Origin: Aliiroseovarius crassostreae
GTDB lineage: Bacteria > Pseudomonadota > Alphaproteobacteria > Rhodobacterales > Rhodobacteraceae
Reading direction: 5' to 3'
Assembly: GCF_001307765.1 (NCBI RefSeq)
Contig: NZ_LKBA01000019.1
Coordinates: 62,001 to 126,000, forward strand
Length of the DNA stretch: 64,000 nucleotides
A program made the translations under genes and the position numbers. The notes beneath the pieces were generated by a model. It saw nothing but the letters and a program-made list of their open reading frames with translations. It was not told the DNA's origin and made no database searches. Positions 36,537 to 46,307 of the stretch are shown piece after piece; positions within the stretch are counted from its first letter, which is position 1; every line of letters starts with the position of its first letter.

Positions 36537-36576
36537 CGGTTTCGCCTTTCTTCTTGGCGAAAATACTCTCGGGGGT

Positions 36577-36597
36577 TTGGGGGCGGACAGCCCCCAA
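36577..36597. repeat. Hairpin between mccB and mccA
   Basis: TTGGGGGC-GGACA-GCCCCCAA is a perfect 8-bp stem with no T-run. Together with the preceding GGCGAAAATACTCTCGGGGG it resembles a repeat seen between genes in Rhodobacterales genomes (from memory). It could stabilise the upstream mRNA or tune mccA expression. Confidence 0.45.
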
Positions 36598-36626
36598 TGC
36601 CTCCGCCCGATAAAAGGAACAATAAG

Positions 36627-38564
36627 ATGTTCAAGAAAATTCTGATTGCCAACCGGGGCGAAATCGCCTGCCGGGTCATGGAAACCGCCCGTAAACTGGG
36701 GGTTGCCACCGTGGCCGTCTACTCGGACGCAGATGCTGGGGCGCGCCATGTGATGATGGCGGATGAGGCCGTGCATATCGGTCCGCCGCAACCGGCGGAA
36801 AGCTATCTTCTGGGCGATCGTATCATCCAGGCGGCCCTTGAAACCGGCGCCCAGGGGATCCACCCGGGATATGGCTTCCTGTCGGAAAACCCCGACTTCG
36901 TGGATGCGGTTGAGAAGGCAGGCCTGACCTTTATCGGCCCCTCGGCGGATGCGATCCGCAAGATGGGGCTGAAGGACGCTGCGAAAAAGCTGATGGTCGA
37001 GGCAGGCGTGCCCGTCGTGCCCGGCTATCATGGCGAAAACCAGGATCCCGCTTTCCTCGCCTCCGAAGCTGAGAAAATGGGCTATCCGGTGCTGATCAAA
37101 GCCGTGGCCGGCGGTGGTGGCAAAGGGATGCGCCGTGTAGATGACCCCAAGGATTTCGCCGATGCGTTGGCTTCGGCCCAGGGCGAGGCGCAAACCGCCT
37201 TTGGCAATCCTGATGTGCTGGTCGAGAAATACATCCTCTCCCCGCGCCATATCGAAGTGCAGGTCTTTGGTGATGGCACATCAGCGGTGCACCTGTTTGA
37301 ACGCGACTGCTCGCTGCAGCGCCGCCACCAGAAGGTGATCGAAGAGGCCCCCGCGCCGGGCATGACCGAAGAGGTCCGCGAGGCGATGGGAATGGCCGGT
37401 GTGCGGGCCGCCGAGGCGATTGGCTATAAGGGCGCGGGCACGGTCGAATTCATCGTGGATGGCTCAAACGGTCTGCGCGCCGATGGGTTCTGGTTCATGG
37501 AAATGAACACCCGCCTGCAGGTGGAACATCCCGTGACCGAAGAAATCACCGGTGTCGACCTGGTGGAATGGCAGCTTCGCGTGGCGTCAGGTGAAGGATT
37601 GCCGAAGCAGCAGGAGGAGTTGTCGATCAACGGTCACGCCTTTGAGGCGCGCCTTTATGCAGAAGATGTCCCCAAGGGCTTCCTGCCCGCCACCGGCACG
37701 CTGACCCATCTGAAGTTCCCCGCAGGGGCGCGATCGGATACCGGGGTCAGGGCGGGGGATACGATCAGCCCGTTTTACGACCCGATGATTGCCAAGATCA
37801 CGGTGCATGCCGCGACCCGTGCAGCGGCTTTGCAAAAGATGAATGCGGCCCTGACCCAGACCGAAGTGGCCGGGTCGGTGACCAACCTCGCATTCCTCGG
37901 GGCACTGACACGGCATGACGGCTTTGCTGTCGGTGATGTGGATACCGGCCTGATTGACCGGGATCTTGAGGCACTGATTGCCGAACCCGGCCCGCGCCCG
38001 AGCGACATCGCCGCCGCCGCGCTTTCGGCGCTGGACCTGCTCAAGCCAAAAGGCACCGGATTCACCCTCTGGGGCGGTCTCAACCACTTTGTCACCCTGA
38101 CCCATGCAGGTGAGGAATTTGCAGTTGTGGTGTGTTCTCACGGGGCGGATCATCACGTGGTCACCGTGGGGGAAGAGAAGGTTGTGGCCCGTCGTATCAA
38201 CGGCCAGTGGGAACTGGGTGGTGATCATGGACCGCGCGTGGCCAAAGCGGGCAATGTGGTGACGGTCTTTGCCCAGTCCGGGCTGGAATTCCACGTGGCG
38301 GATCCGCTGGATCGCGACGCTGGCGCGGGGGCCGGGGCAGGGGTCATCGAAGCCCCGATGCCGGGTCTTGTGAAGGCGGTCTTTGCTCAGGCGGGCCAAG
38401 AGGTGAAGCAGGGCGATCGCCTTGCCATCCTCGAAGCGATGAAGATGGAACACTCGCTGGAAGCGGCGCGCGATGGCGTGGTGGCCGAGGTGCTGTGCGC
38501 CGCCGGTGATCAGGTCGAAGCGGGGGCGCCGCTGGTGCGTTTGGAGGAGGACGAGGATGAGTGA
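36627..38564 (+). CDS. mccA: Methylcrotonyl-CoA carboxylase alpha subunit (biotin-containing)
   Basis: Biotin carboxylase fused to the biotin carrier domain (645 residues). The N-terminal ATP-grasp part has ILIANRGEIACRVMETARKL, KAVAGGGGKGMRRV and FIEMNTR-type FMEMNTRLQVEHPVTE. The C-terminal carrier has the biotinylation site EAMKMEHSLEA, with Lys as acceptor. The ATG has AAAAGGA upstream; the upstream in-frame ATG is within the hairpin and less likely. The stop overlaps the GST start. birA at 58747 supplies the ligase for this subunit. Confidence 0.95.
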   Translation: MFKKILIANRGEIACRVMETARKLGVATVAVYSDADAGARHVMMADEAVHIGPPQPAESYLLGDRIIQAALETGAQGIHPGYGFLSENPDFVDAVEKAGLTFIGPSADAIRKMGLKDAAKKLMVEAGVPVVPGYHGENQDPAFLASEAEKMGYPVLIKAVAGGGGKGMRRVDDPKDFADALASAQGEAQTAFGNPDVLVEKYILSPRHIEVQVFGDGTSAVHLFERDCSLQRRHQKVIEEAPAPGMTEEVREAMGMAGVRAAEAIGYKGAGTVEFIVDGSNGLRADGFWFMEMNTRLQVEHPVTEEITGVDLVEWQLRVASGEGLPKQQEELSINGHAFEARLYAEDVPKGFLPATGTLTHLKFPAGARSDTGVRAGDTISPFYDPMIAKITVHAATRAAALQKMNAALTQTEVAGSVTNLAFLGALTRHDGFAVGDVDTGLIDRDLEALIAEPGPRPSDIAAAALSALDLLKPKGTGFTLWGGLNHFVTLTHAGEEFAVVVCSHGADHHVVTVGEEKVVARRINGQWELGGDHGPRVAKAGNVVTVFAQSGLEFHVADPLDRDAGAGAGAGVIEAPMPGLVKAVFAQAGQEVKQGDRLAILEAMKMEHSLEAARDGVVAEVLCAAGDQVEAGAPLVRLEEDEDE

Positions 38565-39243
38565 TCATCCTTTCCGCCTGCACCATGTGCAATATGGCCG
38601 CTCGTTTCGGGTGCTGTGGCTGATCGAAGAGATCGGGCTTGCGGATCGGATCGGGCAGCCATGTGAGGTGGTGGCGTATCAGATCGGCTCAAAGGAAATG
38701 TTCCAGGGGGGGCTCAACGCTGTGTCCCCCGCCACCCGCATTCCCGCGCTTGAAATTGATGGCATCACGATGAGTGAAAGCGGGGCGATCACTGAATATC
38801 TGGTGGAACGCTATGCGCCGGAACTTGGGGTGGCACCGGGAGAGGCCGAGCGGTCGGATTACCTGCAATGGATCCACTATTCGGAAACCATGGCCAGCCT
38901 GATTGAGCAGCTGAACCTGCAGATGGTATTTCTGCGCCCTCCTGCCAAGGCCAGCCCTGTTGTGCTGAAGCTGAACGTGGCGCGGTTGCGCCACACGCTT
39001 GCCGGGCTTGAAACGCGGCTTGAGGGGCGGGAATGGCTGCTTGACCGTGGATTTTCGGCGGCGGACATCATGTTCGGCTTCAACCTGTTTGCCGCGCCTT
39101 ATTACGTGAAACTGGACGCGTTTCCCAATATTCAGGCCTATCATGCGCGCATGCAGGCAATGCCCTCGCACCAGCGCACGGTGGCACGCGAAGGGGAACA
39201 GAGATTTTATGCGCAGGATTTCTATCCTGTCCCGGAAATGTGA
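38557..39243 (+). CDS. Glutathione S-transferase-like protein
   Basis: A thioredoxin-fold plus helical-bundle protein of 228 residues. The start region HHVQYGRSFRVLWLIEEIGL fits the GST N-terminal domain with Ser/Tyr near the glutathione thiol, then SPATRIPALEIDGITMSESGAITEYLVERY as the cis-Pro and glutathione-binding element. The helical C-terminal domain follows. It is between mccA (8-base overlap) and hmgL (about 8 bases apart), so it is expressed with leucine degradation. Whether it acts there or is a passenger is unknown. Confidence 0.85.
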   Translation: MSDHPFRLHHVQYGRSFRVLWLIEEIGLADRIGQPCEVVAYQIGSKEMFQGGLNAVSPATRIPALEIDGITMSESGAITEYLVERYAPELGVAPGEAERSDYLQWIHYSETMASLIEQLNLQMVFLRPPAKASPVVLKLNVARLRHTLAGLETRLEGREWLLDRGFSAADIMFGFNLFAAPYYVKLDAFPNIQAYHARMQAMPSHQRTVAREGEQRFYAQDFYPVPEM

Positions 39244-39251
39244 GAACAGCC

Positions 39252-40109
39252 ATGTCGGATTATGTAGAAATCTTCGAAGTGGGCCCGCGCGACGGGTTGC
39301 AGAACGAGAAACGCCAGATTCCAACGGCAGAGAAAATTGCCCTGGTCGACCTGCTGTCGGGGGCGGGGTTCAAACGTATCGAGGTGGCCAGTTTCGTCAG
39401 TCCGAAATGGGTGCCGCAAATGGCGGATTCAGCGGATGTATTGGCGGGCATCACCCGCGCTCCGGGGATCTCTTATGCGGCGCTGACGCCGAATATGCGC
39501 GGGTTCGAAGGGGCAATGGCGGCCAAAGCCGATGAAATTGCCATTTTCGGCTCTGCCTCGGAAGGGTTTTCAAAGGCCAATATCAATTGTTCGATTGAGG
39601 AAAGCCTTGAGCGATTTCTGCCTGTAGCTGAGGCTGCAAAAGCGGCAAATGTGAAAATGCGCGGCTATATTTCCTGCGTGACAGATTGTCCGTTTGACGG
39701 GCCGACGCCCGCCAGCAAGGTTGCCTGGGTGGCTGAAAAGCTGATCGGGATGGGCTGTTACGAAATCAGTCTGGGGGACACGATTGGACAGGCCACACCC
39801 GAAAGCATCTCGACCATGCTGGACGCGGTGCTGGAGGTGGCAGGGCCAGAGATGTTTGCCGGTCACTATCACGACACGTCCGGCCGGGCCTGTGACAATA
39901 TCGAGGCCTCGATTGCCAAAGGGCTGCGGGTCTTTGACGCGGCCGTGGGCGGGCTGGGCGGCTGTCCTTATGCGCCGGGTGCGCAGGGCAATGTCGCCAG
40001 CGAGGCGGTGCATGATCGCGTGGTCTCACTGGGCATGACCACCGGGCTGGACCGCAACATTCTGGACAAGGCCGCAGATATGGCGCGGCAAATGCGCATC
40101 GAGGGGTAA
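39252..40109 (+). CDS. hmgL: Hydroxymethylglutaryl-CoA lyase
   Basis: Last enzyme of leucine breakdown, splitting HMG-CoA into acetyl-CoA and acetoacetate. Signatures are FEVGPRDGLQNEKRQIPT (metal and active-site Asp/Arg), GCYEISLGDTIGQATPES, GHYHDTSGRACDNIEA and, in the flexible loop, GGLGGCPYAPGAQGNVASE with the active-site Cys. 285 residues from the ATG; a GTG four codons earlier overlaps the GST stop. Confidence 0.95.
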   Translation: MSDYVEIFEVGPRDGLQNEKRQIPTAEKIALVDLLSGAGFKRIEVASFVSPKWVPQMADSADVLAGITRAPGISYAALTPNMRGFEGAMAAKADEIAIFGSASEGFSKANINCSIEESLERFLPVAEAAKAANVKMRGYISCVTDCPFDGPTPASKVAWVAEKLIGMGCYEISLGDTIGQATPESISTMLDAVLEVAGPEMFAGHYHDTSGRACDNIEASIAKGLRVFDAAVGGLGGCPYAPGAQGNVASEAVHDRVVSLGMTTGLDRNILDKAADMARQMRIEG

Positions 40110-40112
40110 AAG

Positions 40113-40898
40113 ATGAGCTATCAGACAATTTCGATTTCGACGGATGCGCGTGGCGTGGCCACCCTGTTGCTGGATCGCGCAGACAAGCACAATGCCATGT
40201 CCGCGCAGATGATCGAGGAACTGACGGATGCGGCGCGGAAACTTGGCGCGGATGATCATGTGCGCGTGGTGATCCTGACAGGCGACGGCAAAAGCTTCTG
40301 TGCCGGGGGCGATCTGCGCTGGATGCAGGATCAGATGGCGGCTGATCCGGTCACGCGCGGGGTTGAGGCCAAGAAGCTGGCCATGATGCTCAACGCATTG
40401 AATATCATGCCAAAACCCCTCATTGCAAAGGTGCAGGGGCAGGCGTTCGGGGGCGGTGTCGGCATGGCGTCGGTCAGCGATATTTCGATTGGAGTCAAAG
40501 GTGCCAAGTTCGGTCTGACCGAGACCCGGCTGGGTCTGATCCCGGCCACGATCGGGCCCTATGTGCTTGCCCGTCTGGGGGAAGCAATGGCGCGGCGCGT
40601 GTTCATGTCCGCGCGGATTTTCGACGCGGATGAGGCGGTGACACTGGGGCTGTTGGCCAAAGCGGTTGCCCCGGAAGATCTGGATGCGGCGGTAGAGGCA
40701 GAGGTCGCCCCTTACCTCAACTGTGCCCCCGGCGCGGTGGCGGATGCCAAGGCGCTGGCCCGTCGTTTGGGGCCGCCGATCACCGAAGAGATCATTGACG
40801 AGACCATTGCGGGGCTTGTCTCTCGTTGGGAAAGCGCCGAAGCACAGGAGGGTATTGCTGCCTTTTTTGCCAAGGAAAAGCCCAGCTGGCAGTCGTAA
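40113..40898 (+). CDS. liuC: Enoyl-CoA hydratase, probably methylglutaconyl-CoA hydratase
   Basis: Crotonase-fold enzyme of 261 residues. VVILTGDGKSFCAGGDLRWM forms the oxyanion hole, KVQGQAFGGGVGMASVSDI a second half, and KFGLTETRLGLIPATIGPYV carries the catalytic Glu positions. Its place directly after hmgL (three bases) fits 3-methylglutaconyl-CoA hydration, the step between methylcrotonyl-CoA carboxylase and HMG-CoA lyase; the substrate is inferred from context. It completes the pathway from isovaleryl-CoA. Confidence 0.88.
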   Translation: MSYQTISISTDARGVATLLLDRADKHNAMSAQMIEELTDAARKLGADDHVRVVILTGDGKSFCAGGDLRWMQDQMAADPVTRGVEAKKLAMMLNALNIMPKPLIAKVQGQAFGGGVGMASVSDISIGVKGAKFGLTETRLGLIPATIGPYVLARLGEAMARRVFMSARIFDADEAVTLGLLAKAVAPEDLDAAVEAEVAPYLNCAPGAVADAKALARRLGPPITEEIIDETIAGLVSRWESAEAQEGIAAFFAKEKPSWQS

Positions 40899-41274
40899 TC
40901 TGCACGAGGGATGTCGTAAATCCGAGTATTTTTCCCCGTTTTGGGCTTGGCGGGAACAAAACCTAGGATTGGTGAGTCTCTTTTCAAGCCCCCAAATATC
41001 ATGTTGCTGGAAAAAGGAGGTGTCCCGGGTGAGGTATCTCCTAAAATTTTGGTTAACAGGTGATGAAAATCACCCTGTTATTTTATGGGATTTTCAATGT
41101 AAACTCCTTATAAACAACGAGATATTTCACAAGTGAGGCAAGCTCTTGTGATAACATTCATAAACCCGAATATTTGCCCCGCTTGGTTGACCCGACACCG
41201 GTGCGGCGGTAAACCGCACATAGCTAGCAGAATGCGGATTTGCCCGGAACAGGGCCGCATAAAAGGAGCCACAC
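40899..41274. promoter_or_regulatory. Intergenic region before the nuo operon
   Basis: 376 bases without a gene. It includes a hairpin with a possible terminator role (41055-41079: AACAG/CTGTT outside GTGAT/ATCAC with one bulged base, then TTATTTTATGG) and the promoter listed separately. It also has an AT-rich part (about 41035-41160) that is unlike the surrounding GC-rich sequence and could hold further control sites. Confidence 0.5.
41187..41215 (+). promoter_or_regulatory. Sigma-70-type promoter candidate for nuo
   Basis: TTGACC, a 17-base spacer and TAAACC, 60 bases before nuoA. Spacing is ideal and the -35 matches five of six positions. A GCGGTAAACCGC palindrome overlaps the -10. Confidence 0.5.
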
Positions 41275-41640
41275 GTGGAAGACCTTCTCAGGGAATATCT
41301 CCCGATCATCATTTTCCTCGGACTTGCCATTGTCATCGGTCTTGTGCTGATCATCGCCGCCGTCGTCTTGGCTGTTCGCAATCCTGATCCCGAAAAACTC
41401 AGCGCTTATGAATGCGGTTTCAATGCATTTGATGACGCACGGATGAAGTTCGACGTCCGGTTCTACCTGGTATCGATCCTGTTCATCATTTTCGACCTGG
41501 AAATTGCTTTCCTGTTTCCCTGGGCCGTGGCCTTCAAAGGGGTTGGGCTGGTTGGCTTCTGGTCGATGATGGTGTTCCTTGCCGTGCTGACCATCGGCTT
41601 TGCATATGAGTGGAAGAAAGGGGCGCTCGAATGGGAGTGA
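41275..41640 (+). CDS. nuoA: NADH-quinone oxidoreductase subunit A
   Basis: Small membrane subunit of complex I (121 residues) with three helices: residues about 8-30, 62-82 and 88-110. The conserved loop [20 protein letters not shown] between helices 1 and 2 lies near the quinone chamber. It starts with GTG behind AAAAGGAG. nuoB overlaps its end by ten bases. Confidence 0.96.
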   Translation: MEDLLREYLPIIIFLGLAIVIGLVLIIAAVVLAVRNPDPEKLSAYECGFNAFDDARMKFDVRFYLVSILFIIFDLEIAFLFPWAVAFKGVGLVGFWSMMVFLAVLTIGFAYEWKKGALEWE

Positions 41641-42164
41641 TGACCGGAGCAAACACGGCGCAGGGCGACCGTGAACACGCCACCCGCCTGCTGAATGATC
41701 AGCTGGCTGACAAGGGCTTTTTGCTGACCACCACCGATGACATCATCAACTGGGCCCGCACCGGGTCGCTGCACTGGATGACCTTTGGTCTGGCCTGTTG
41801 CGCCGTGGAAATGATGCACGCCTCGATGCCGCGCTATGACCTTGAACGGTATGGCATCGCGCCGCGTGCTTCTCCGCGTCAGTCGGATGTGATGATCGTG
41901 GCAGGGACGCTCACCAACAAAATGGCCCCCGCGCTGCGCAAGGTTTACGACCAGATGCCCGATCCGCGTTACGTGATCTCGATGGGGTCCTGCGCAAATG
42001 GTGGCGGGTATTACCACTATTCCTATTCGGTTGTGCGCGGCTGTGACCGCATTGTGCCGGTTGACGTCTATGTGCCCGGCTGTCCGCCGACCGCTGAGGC
42101 GCTGGTGTACGGCATCCTGCAGCTGCAACGCAAAATCCGCCGCACCGGCACGATTGTGAGGTAA
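41631..42164 (+). CDS. nuoB: NADH-quinone oxidoreductase subunit B
   Basis: Peripheral subunit that binds the terminal [4Fe-4S] cluster N2 next to quinone. The cluster ligands are in [11 protein letters not shown] (adjacent Cys pair), [20 protein letters not shown] and [11 protein letters not shown]. 177 residues from the ATG overlapping nuoA; an ATG three codons on is also possible. Four bases separate it from nuoC. Confidence 0.96.
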   Translation: MGVMTGANTAQGDREHATRLLNDQLADKGFLLTTTDDIINWARTGSLHWMTFGLACCAVEMMHASMPRYDLERYGIAPRASPRQSDVMIVAGTLTNKMAPALRKVYDQMPDPRYVISMGSCANGGGYYHYSYSVVRGCDRIVPVDVYVPGCPPTAEALVYGILQLQRKIRRTGTIVR

Positions 42165-42167
42165 GCG

Positions 42168-42794
42168 ATGAGTGAAGCCCCGAATACCGCCAACCTGAAA
42201 GAGCTTGGCGCAATGCTGGAAGCAAAGCGCCCGGATTGCGTGCTGAGCTGGGAGGTTGCCTTTGGCGAGCTGAACGTCACCGTTCCGCTGTCGGCCATCC
42301 CCTCGTTCATCGAGTTCCTGAAGTCCGACAAGACCTGCAAATTCTCGACGCTCGTGGACCTGACAGCGGTGGATTACCCGTCGCGTGAGGAACGCTTCGA
42401 CGTGGTTTACCACTTCCTGTCGATGTACACCAACCAGCGCATCCGCGTGAAAGTGGCTGTGCGGGAAGAGGAAATGGTGCCGTCGATCACCGAGGTGCAC
42501 CCTTCGGCCGGCTGGTTCGAACGCGAAGTGTTCGACATGTTCGGTATCCTGTTCTCGGGTCACCCGGACCTGCGCCGCCTGCTGACGGATTACGGTTTCC
42601 GCGGCCATCCGCTGCGCAAGGATTTCCCGACCACCGGCTATACCGAAGTGCGCTATGACGAGGTTGAAAAACGCGTGGTTTATGAACCCGTGTCGCTGAC
42701 CCAGGATTACCGCCAGTTCGATTTCATGTCGCCATGGGAAGGGGCCAACTATGTCCTGCCCGGTGATGAGAAATCTGACGAGGCCGGAAAGTAA
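42168..42794 (+). CDS. nuoC: NADH-quinone oxidoreductase subunit C
   Basis: The 30-kDa subunit of complex I (208 residues), separate from NuoD as in most bacteria. The family motif is [20 protein letters not shown] followed by [17 protein letters not shown]. The Asp/Lys-rich end ([11 protein letters not shown]) is typical of alphaproteobacteria. It is followed after 17 bases by the sulfotransferase gene rather than nuoD. Confidence 0.96.
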   Translation: MSEAPNTANLKELGAMLEAKRPDCVLSWEVAFGELNVTVPLSAIPSFIEFLKSDKTCKFSTLVDLTAVDYPSREERFDVVYHFLSMYTNQRIRVKVAVREEEMVPSITEVHPSAGWFEREVFDMFGILFSGHPDLRRLLTDYGFRGHPLRKDFPTTGYTEVRYDEVEKRVVYEPVSLTQDYRQFDFMSPWEGANYVLPGDEKSDEAGK

Positions 42795-42811
42795 TCGGGC
42801 AGGATCAGGGC

Positions 42812-43672
42812 ATGAGCGCGCAAAACATTCTTTACTGTGTAGGGGCACCGAAATCCGGCACCAGCTGGCTTTTCGACTATTTCTATTACCACCCAACAGC
42901 AAAGACGCGCGCGCTGAAGGAAATGCATTACTGGGACAGTCTTGAAGGCGGTCGTGGCGGGTTCTGGCTGGACCAGCACCGCGCCCGACGTGCGGATCTG
43001 GTCCTGGCCAACAAAACCGAGAAGAAGGCAGAAGCCAAGGCGTTTCAGGAAGCGGCCATCGCGGCAATTGACAACTGGGTCACTTGCTTTGATGGCCAGA
43101 CCCGTGACGACGCAGCGTATCTGGATTTCATCTCGGATCATGGCAAAGCCGGGCTGGCGGTGGATTTCACCCCGTCTTACGGATCTCTTTCGGCACAAAG
43201 CTTTCAAAAGATGGCGGATCTGTCCGAAAATGCCCGTTTCCTGTTTTTGATGCGTGACCCGGTGGAGCGGGTCCTGTCGCATCTGCGCATGGACAGCCAT
43301 GGGGACCTGGACGAGCTCAACCGCAAGATTGAGAAATTCCTCTCGGAAGAAGACAGCGATCTGCACATCCTGCGTTCGAATTACCGCCGCACGATCAACA
43401 ACCTGCTGAAGGTTGTCCCGCGCGAGCGTGTGCATTTCGAATATTACGAGACCCTGTTCTCGGACGATGCTATTCAACGCCTGTGCACTTTTGCAGGCCT
43501 TGAACCGGCCAAGGCCCTTTTTGAGAAACGCGTCCATAAAGGGCTGCGTTACCCGAATTTCGCGGCGCCCGTCGAAAAACTGCGACAGGCCCTGAACCCG
43601 CAATACAATTTCGTCGAAAAGTTCATGGGTGAACTGCCGGCGGAATGGACCCAGAAGATGGTGAACGTATGA
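42812..43672 (+). CDS. Sulfotransferase-family protein inside the nuo operon
   Basis: A PAPS-dependent sulfotransferase-type protein of 286 residues. The 5'-phosphosulfate loop is [19 protein letters not shown] at the N-terminus, and the 3'-phosphate-binding segment is [18 protein letters not shown] at about residue 145. The C-terminal third has [17 protein letters not shown], and the protein ends in a Tyr/Phe-rich tail. It is placed between nuoC and nuoD, 17 bases after one and overlapping the other by four, so it must be translated with complex I. The acceptor of the sulfate is unknown. No other sulfur gene is near. Confidence 0.88.
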   Translation: MSAQNILYCVGAPKSGTSWLFDYFYYHPTAKTRALKEMHYWDSLEGGRGGFWLDQHRARRADLVLANKTEKKAEAKAFQEAAIAAIDNWVTCFDGQTRDDAAYLDFISDHGKAGLAVDFTPSYGSLSAQSFQKMADLSENARFLFLMRDPVERVLSHLRMDSHGDLDELNRKIEKFLSEEDSDLHILRSNYRRTINNLLKVVPRERVHFEYYETLFSDDAIQRLCTFAGLEPAKALFEKRVHKGLRYPNFAAPVEKLRQALNPQYNFVEKFMGELPAEWTQKMVNV

Positions 43673-44892
43673 TGGACGGAACCAAAGGCTTCAATGACGC
43701 CGAAACCGGCGAACAGAAGATCCGCAATTTCAATATTAACTTCGGCCCGCAACACCCGGCCGCGCACGGCGTGCTGCGGATGGTGCTGGAGTTGGATGGC
43801 GAGATCGTGGAACGCGCTGACCCGCATATCGGCCTGCTTCATCGCGGCACCGAAAAGCTGATGGAAAGCCGCACCTATCTGCAGAACCTTCCTTATTTCG
43901 ACCGGCTCGACTATGTGGCGCCGATGAACCAGGAACATGCCTGGTGTCTGGCGATCGAAAAGCTCGCCGGGGTCGAGGTGCCGCGTCGCGGGCAGCTGAT
44001 CCGCGTGCTGTATTCGGAAATTGGCCGGATCCTGAACCACCTGCTGAACATCACCACGCAGGCCATGGACGTGGGCGCGCTGACGCCGCCGCTCTGGGGC
44101 TTTGAAGAGCGTGAAAAGCTGATGATCTTTTACGAGCGCGCCTGCGGGGCCCGCCTGCACGCCAACTATTTCCGTCCCGGTGGTGTGCATCAGGACCTGC
44201 CGCCGGAGCTGATTGATGATATCGAAACCTGGGCCAATGAGTTCCCGGAAAAGATCGACGATATCGACGGGCTGCTGACCGAAAACCGCATCTTCAAACA
44301 GCGTAACGCCGATATTGGCGTCGTGAATGAAGAGGACATTTTGAACTGGGGCTATTCGGGCGTGATGGTGCGCGGCTCGGGTCTGGCTTGGGACTTGCGT
44401 CGTGCGCAACCCTATGAATGTTATGATGAATTTGACTTCCAGATCCCGGTTGGCAAGAACGGCGACTGTTACGACCGCTATCTCGTCCGCATGGAAGAGA
44501 TGCGCCAGTCGCTGAAAATCATGCATCAGGCGATTGCCAAACTGCGCGCGCCCGAAGGGCAGGGCGACGTTCTGGCCCGCGGCAAGCTGACCCCGCCGAA
44601 ACGCGGCGACATGAAGCGCGACATGGAAAGCCTGATCCACCACTTCAAGCTCTACACCGAAGGGTTCAAGGTTCCGGCAGGCGAAGTGTACGCCGCCGTG
44701 GAAGCCCCGAAAGGTGAGTTCGGCGTCTACCTCGTCTCTGACGGGTCCAACAAACCCTACCGCGCCAAGATCCGCGCGCCGGGGTATCTGCACCTTCAGT
44801 CGATGGATTACGTGGCCGGTGGCCACCAGCTCGCCGACGTCGCCGCCATTATCGGCACCATGGATATCGTGTTTGGGGAGATCGACCGCTAA
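43669..44892 (+). CDS. nuoD: NADH-quinone oxidoreductase subunit D
   Basis: The 49-kDa subunit lining the quinone site (407 residues). Diagnostic stretches are [20 protein letters not shown] with the quinone-near His, [16 protein letters not shown], and [13 protein letters not shown]-type [13 protein letters not shown], ending [18 protein letters not shown]. Start ATG overlaps the sulfotransferase stop; a second ATG directly after is nearly equivalent. The stop overlaps nuoE by one base. Confidence 0.96.
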   Translation: MMDGTKGFNDAETGEQKIRNFNINFGPQHPAAHGVLRMVLELDGEIVERADPHIGLLHRGTEKLMESRTYLQNLPYFDRLDYVAPMNQEHAWCLAIEKLAGVEVPRRGQLIRVLYSEIGRILNHLLNITTQAMDVGALTPPLWGFEEREKLMIFYERACGARLHANYFRPGGVHQDLPPELIDDIETWANEFPEKIDDIDGLLTENRIFKQRNADIGVVNEEDILNWGYSGVMVRGSGLAWDLRRAQPYECYDEFDFQIPVGKNGDCYDRYLVRMEEMRQSLKIMHQAIAKLRAPEGQGDVLARGKLTPPKRGDMKRDMESLIHHFKLYTEGFKVPAGEVYAAVEAPKGEFGVYLVSDGSNKPYRAKIRAPGYLHLQSMDYVAGGHQLADVAAIIGTMDIVFGEIDR

Positions 44893-46052
44893 TGCTCCGC
44901 CGTTTGCATCATGAACAGCCCGAAAGCTTTGCTTTCACACCCGCCAACCTTACTTGGGCGGAAGGGCAGATTACGAAATATCCCGAAGGGCGTCAGGCCT
45001 CGGCGGTGATCCCGCTTCTGTGGCGTGCCCAGGAACAGGAAGGCTGGCTGTCCAAGCCCGCGATCGAAGCCGTGGCTGACATGCTTGGCATGGCCTATAT
45101 CCGCGTGCTGGAAGTGGCGTCCTTCTACTTCATGTTCCAGCTGCAACCGGTTGGATCCGTGGCGCATATCCAGATTTGCGGCACCACGTCCTGCATGATT
45201 TGCGGCGCGGAAGACCTGATTGCCGTCTGTCGTGAGAAGATTGCGGACAAGCCGCATCAACTCTCGGAAGATGGCAAGTTCAGCTGGGAAGAGGTCGAGT
45301 GCCTTGGCTCCTGCACCAACGCGCCGATGGCGCAGATCGGCAAAGATTACTTCGAGGATCTGACCGCCGAAGGTTTTGCCAAGATGATCGACGAGATGGC
45401 CGCAGGCACCGTGCCGGTGCCCGGTCCGCAAAACGGTCGTTACGGGTCGGAACCGCTGGCCGGTCTGACCTCGCTCACCGAATTTGAAAGCGGCAAGGCG
45501 CAGTATAACGCCTCGGTGCAGCTGGCAACGGATATTGGCGACAGCATCAAGCGGATCGACGGCACCGAAGTGCCGCTCTCGACCCCGTGGCTGGGCAAGA
45601 ATGCCACCGGCGCCAAGACGGCCCCGCCGAAAGCGGCGGACGCGGGCAAGCCTGCCAACCAGCAGAAGAAAGCAGCCAAACCTGCGGCAGCGACGGCTGA
45701 GAAAGCTGCGCCTGCCAAGAAAGCCAAAGCTGACAAGGCAGAGGCCCCTGCTGCCACCACTGGTGAGGCCAGGAAGCCGCGCGTCATGAAAGCGCCGCGC
45801 AAGGCCGGCGCCGATGATCTCAAACAGCTCAAAGGTGTTGGTCCCAAGCTGGAGCAGACCCTGAACGAACTGGGGTTCTGGCATTTCGACCAGATCGCAA
45901 AATGGACCGCGGACGAGATTGCCTGGGTGGATGACAATCTGAAATTCAAAGGCCGGATCGAACGGGATGGTTGGGTCGAACAGGCCAAGATCCTTGCCGA
46001 GGGCGGCGAGACCGCGTTCTCGAACAAGGTAAAAAAGGGCGACGTCTATTAA
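44892..46052 (+). CDS. nuoE: NADH-quinone oxidoreductase subunit E with C-terminal extension
   Basis: The 24-kDa [2Fe-2S] subunit (386 residues, twice the usual 160-200). The N-terminal thioredoxin-like domain has all four ligands: CGTTSC at about residues 97-102 and CLGSC at about 137-141. After residue 235 comes an Ala/Lys/Pro-rich linker ([20 protein letters not shown]), then a helix-hairpin-helix-like domain ([37 protein letters not shown]). This tail is known from Rhodobacterales NuoE but has no assigned role. It begins at the nuoD stop. Confidence 0.95.
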   Translation: MLRRLHHEQPESFAFTPANLTWAEGQITKYPEGRQASAVIPLLWRAQEQEGWLSKPAIEAVADMLGMAYIRVLEVASFYFMFQLQPVGSVAHIQICGTTSCMICGAEDLIAVCREKIADKPHQLSEDGKFSWEEVECLGSCTNAPMAQIGKDYFEDLTAEGFAKMIDEMAAGTVPVPGPQNGRYGSEPLAGLTSLTEFESGKAQYNASVQLATDIGDSIKRIDGTEVPLSTPWLGKNATGAKTAPPKAADAGKPANQQKKAAKPAAATAEKAAPAKKAKADKAEAPAATTGEARKPRVMKAPRKAGADDLKQLKGVGPKLEQTLNELGFWHFDQIAKWTADEIAWVDDNLKFKGRIERDGWVEQAKILAEGGETAFSNKVKKGDVY

Positions 46053-46067
46053 GGGCGGAATGAAAGT

Positions 46068-46301
46068 ATGACGATGGCACAGGACCCATTGAACAGTAAT
46101 GGCCGGGACGGGCGCGTGGCGGGGATCGTCATTGCCTTGACCGGTGCGCTGTGGGTCGGTGCTGCCTGGGTCGGGAAAAGCCTCGAATGGTCCAATCGGA
46201 CCATGGCGCTGGTGGATCTGATGGCCCTGGCCGGGTTTGTGTTTGGCCTGGTCTTAACGTATCGGATCTGGCGCAAGAGCCGCCGGAATGATGAAGGATA
46301 A
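46068..46301 (+). CDS. Small membrane protein, DUF5337-like
   Basis: A 77-residue protein with two hydrophobic segments: VAGIVIALTGALWVGAAWVG and MALVDLMALAGFVFGLVLTY, separated by a short polar turn, and a basic C-terminus (RIWRKSRRNDEG). It sits between nuoE and nuoF and is co-oriented, with six bases before nuoF. I recognise the type as DUF5337, a small gene of Rhodobacterales nuo clusters. Role unknown; assembly or regulation of complex I is a guess. Confidence 0.8.
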   Translation: MTMAQDPLNSNGRDGRVAGIVIALTGALWVGAAWVGKSLEWSNRTMALVDLMALAGFVFGLVLTYRIWRKSRRNDEG

Positions 46302-46307
46302 GAGCGA

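Noticed and set aside
41463-43067. 534-codon minus-strand frame across nuoA-nuoC
   Set aside because: Antisense to three complex I genes with coupled starts.
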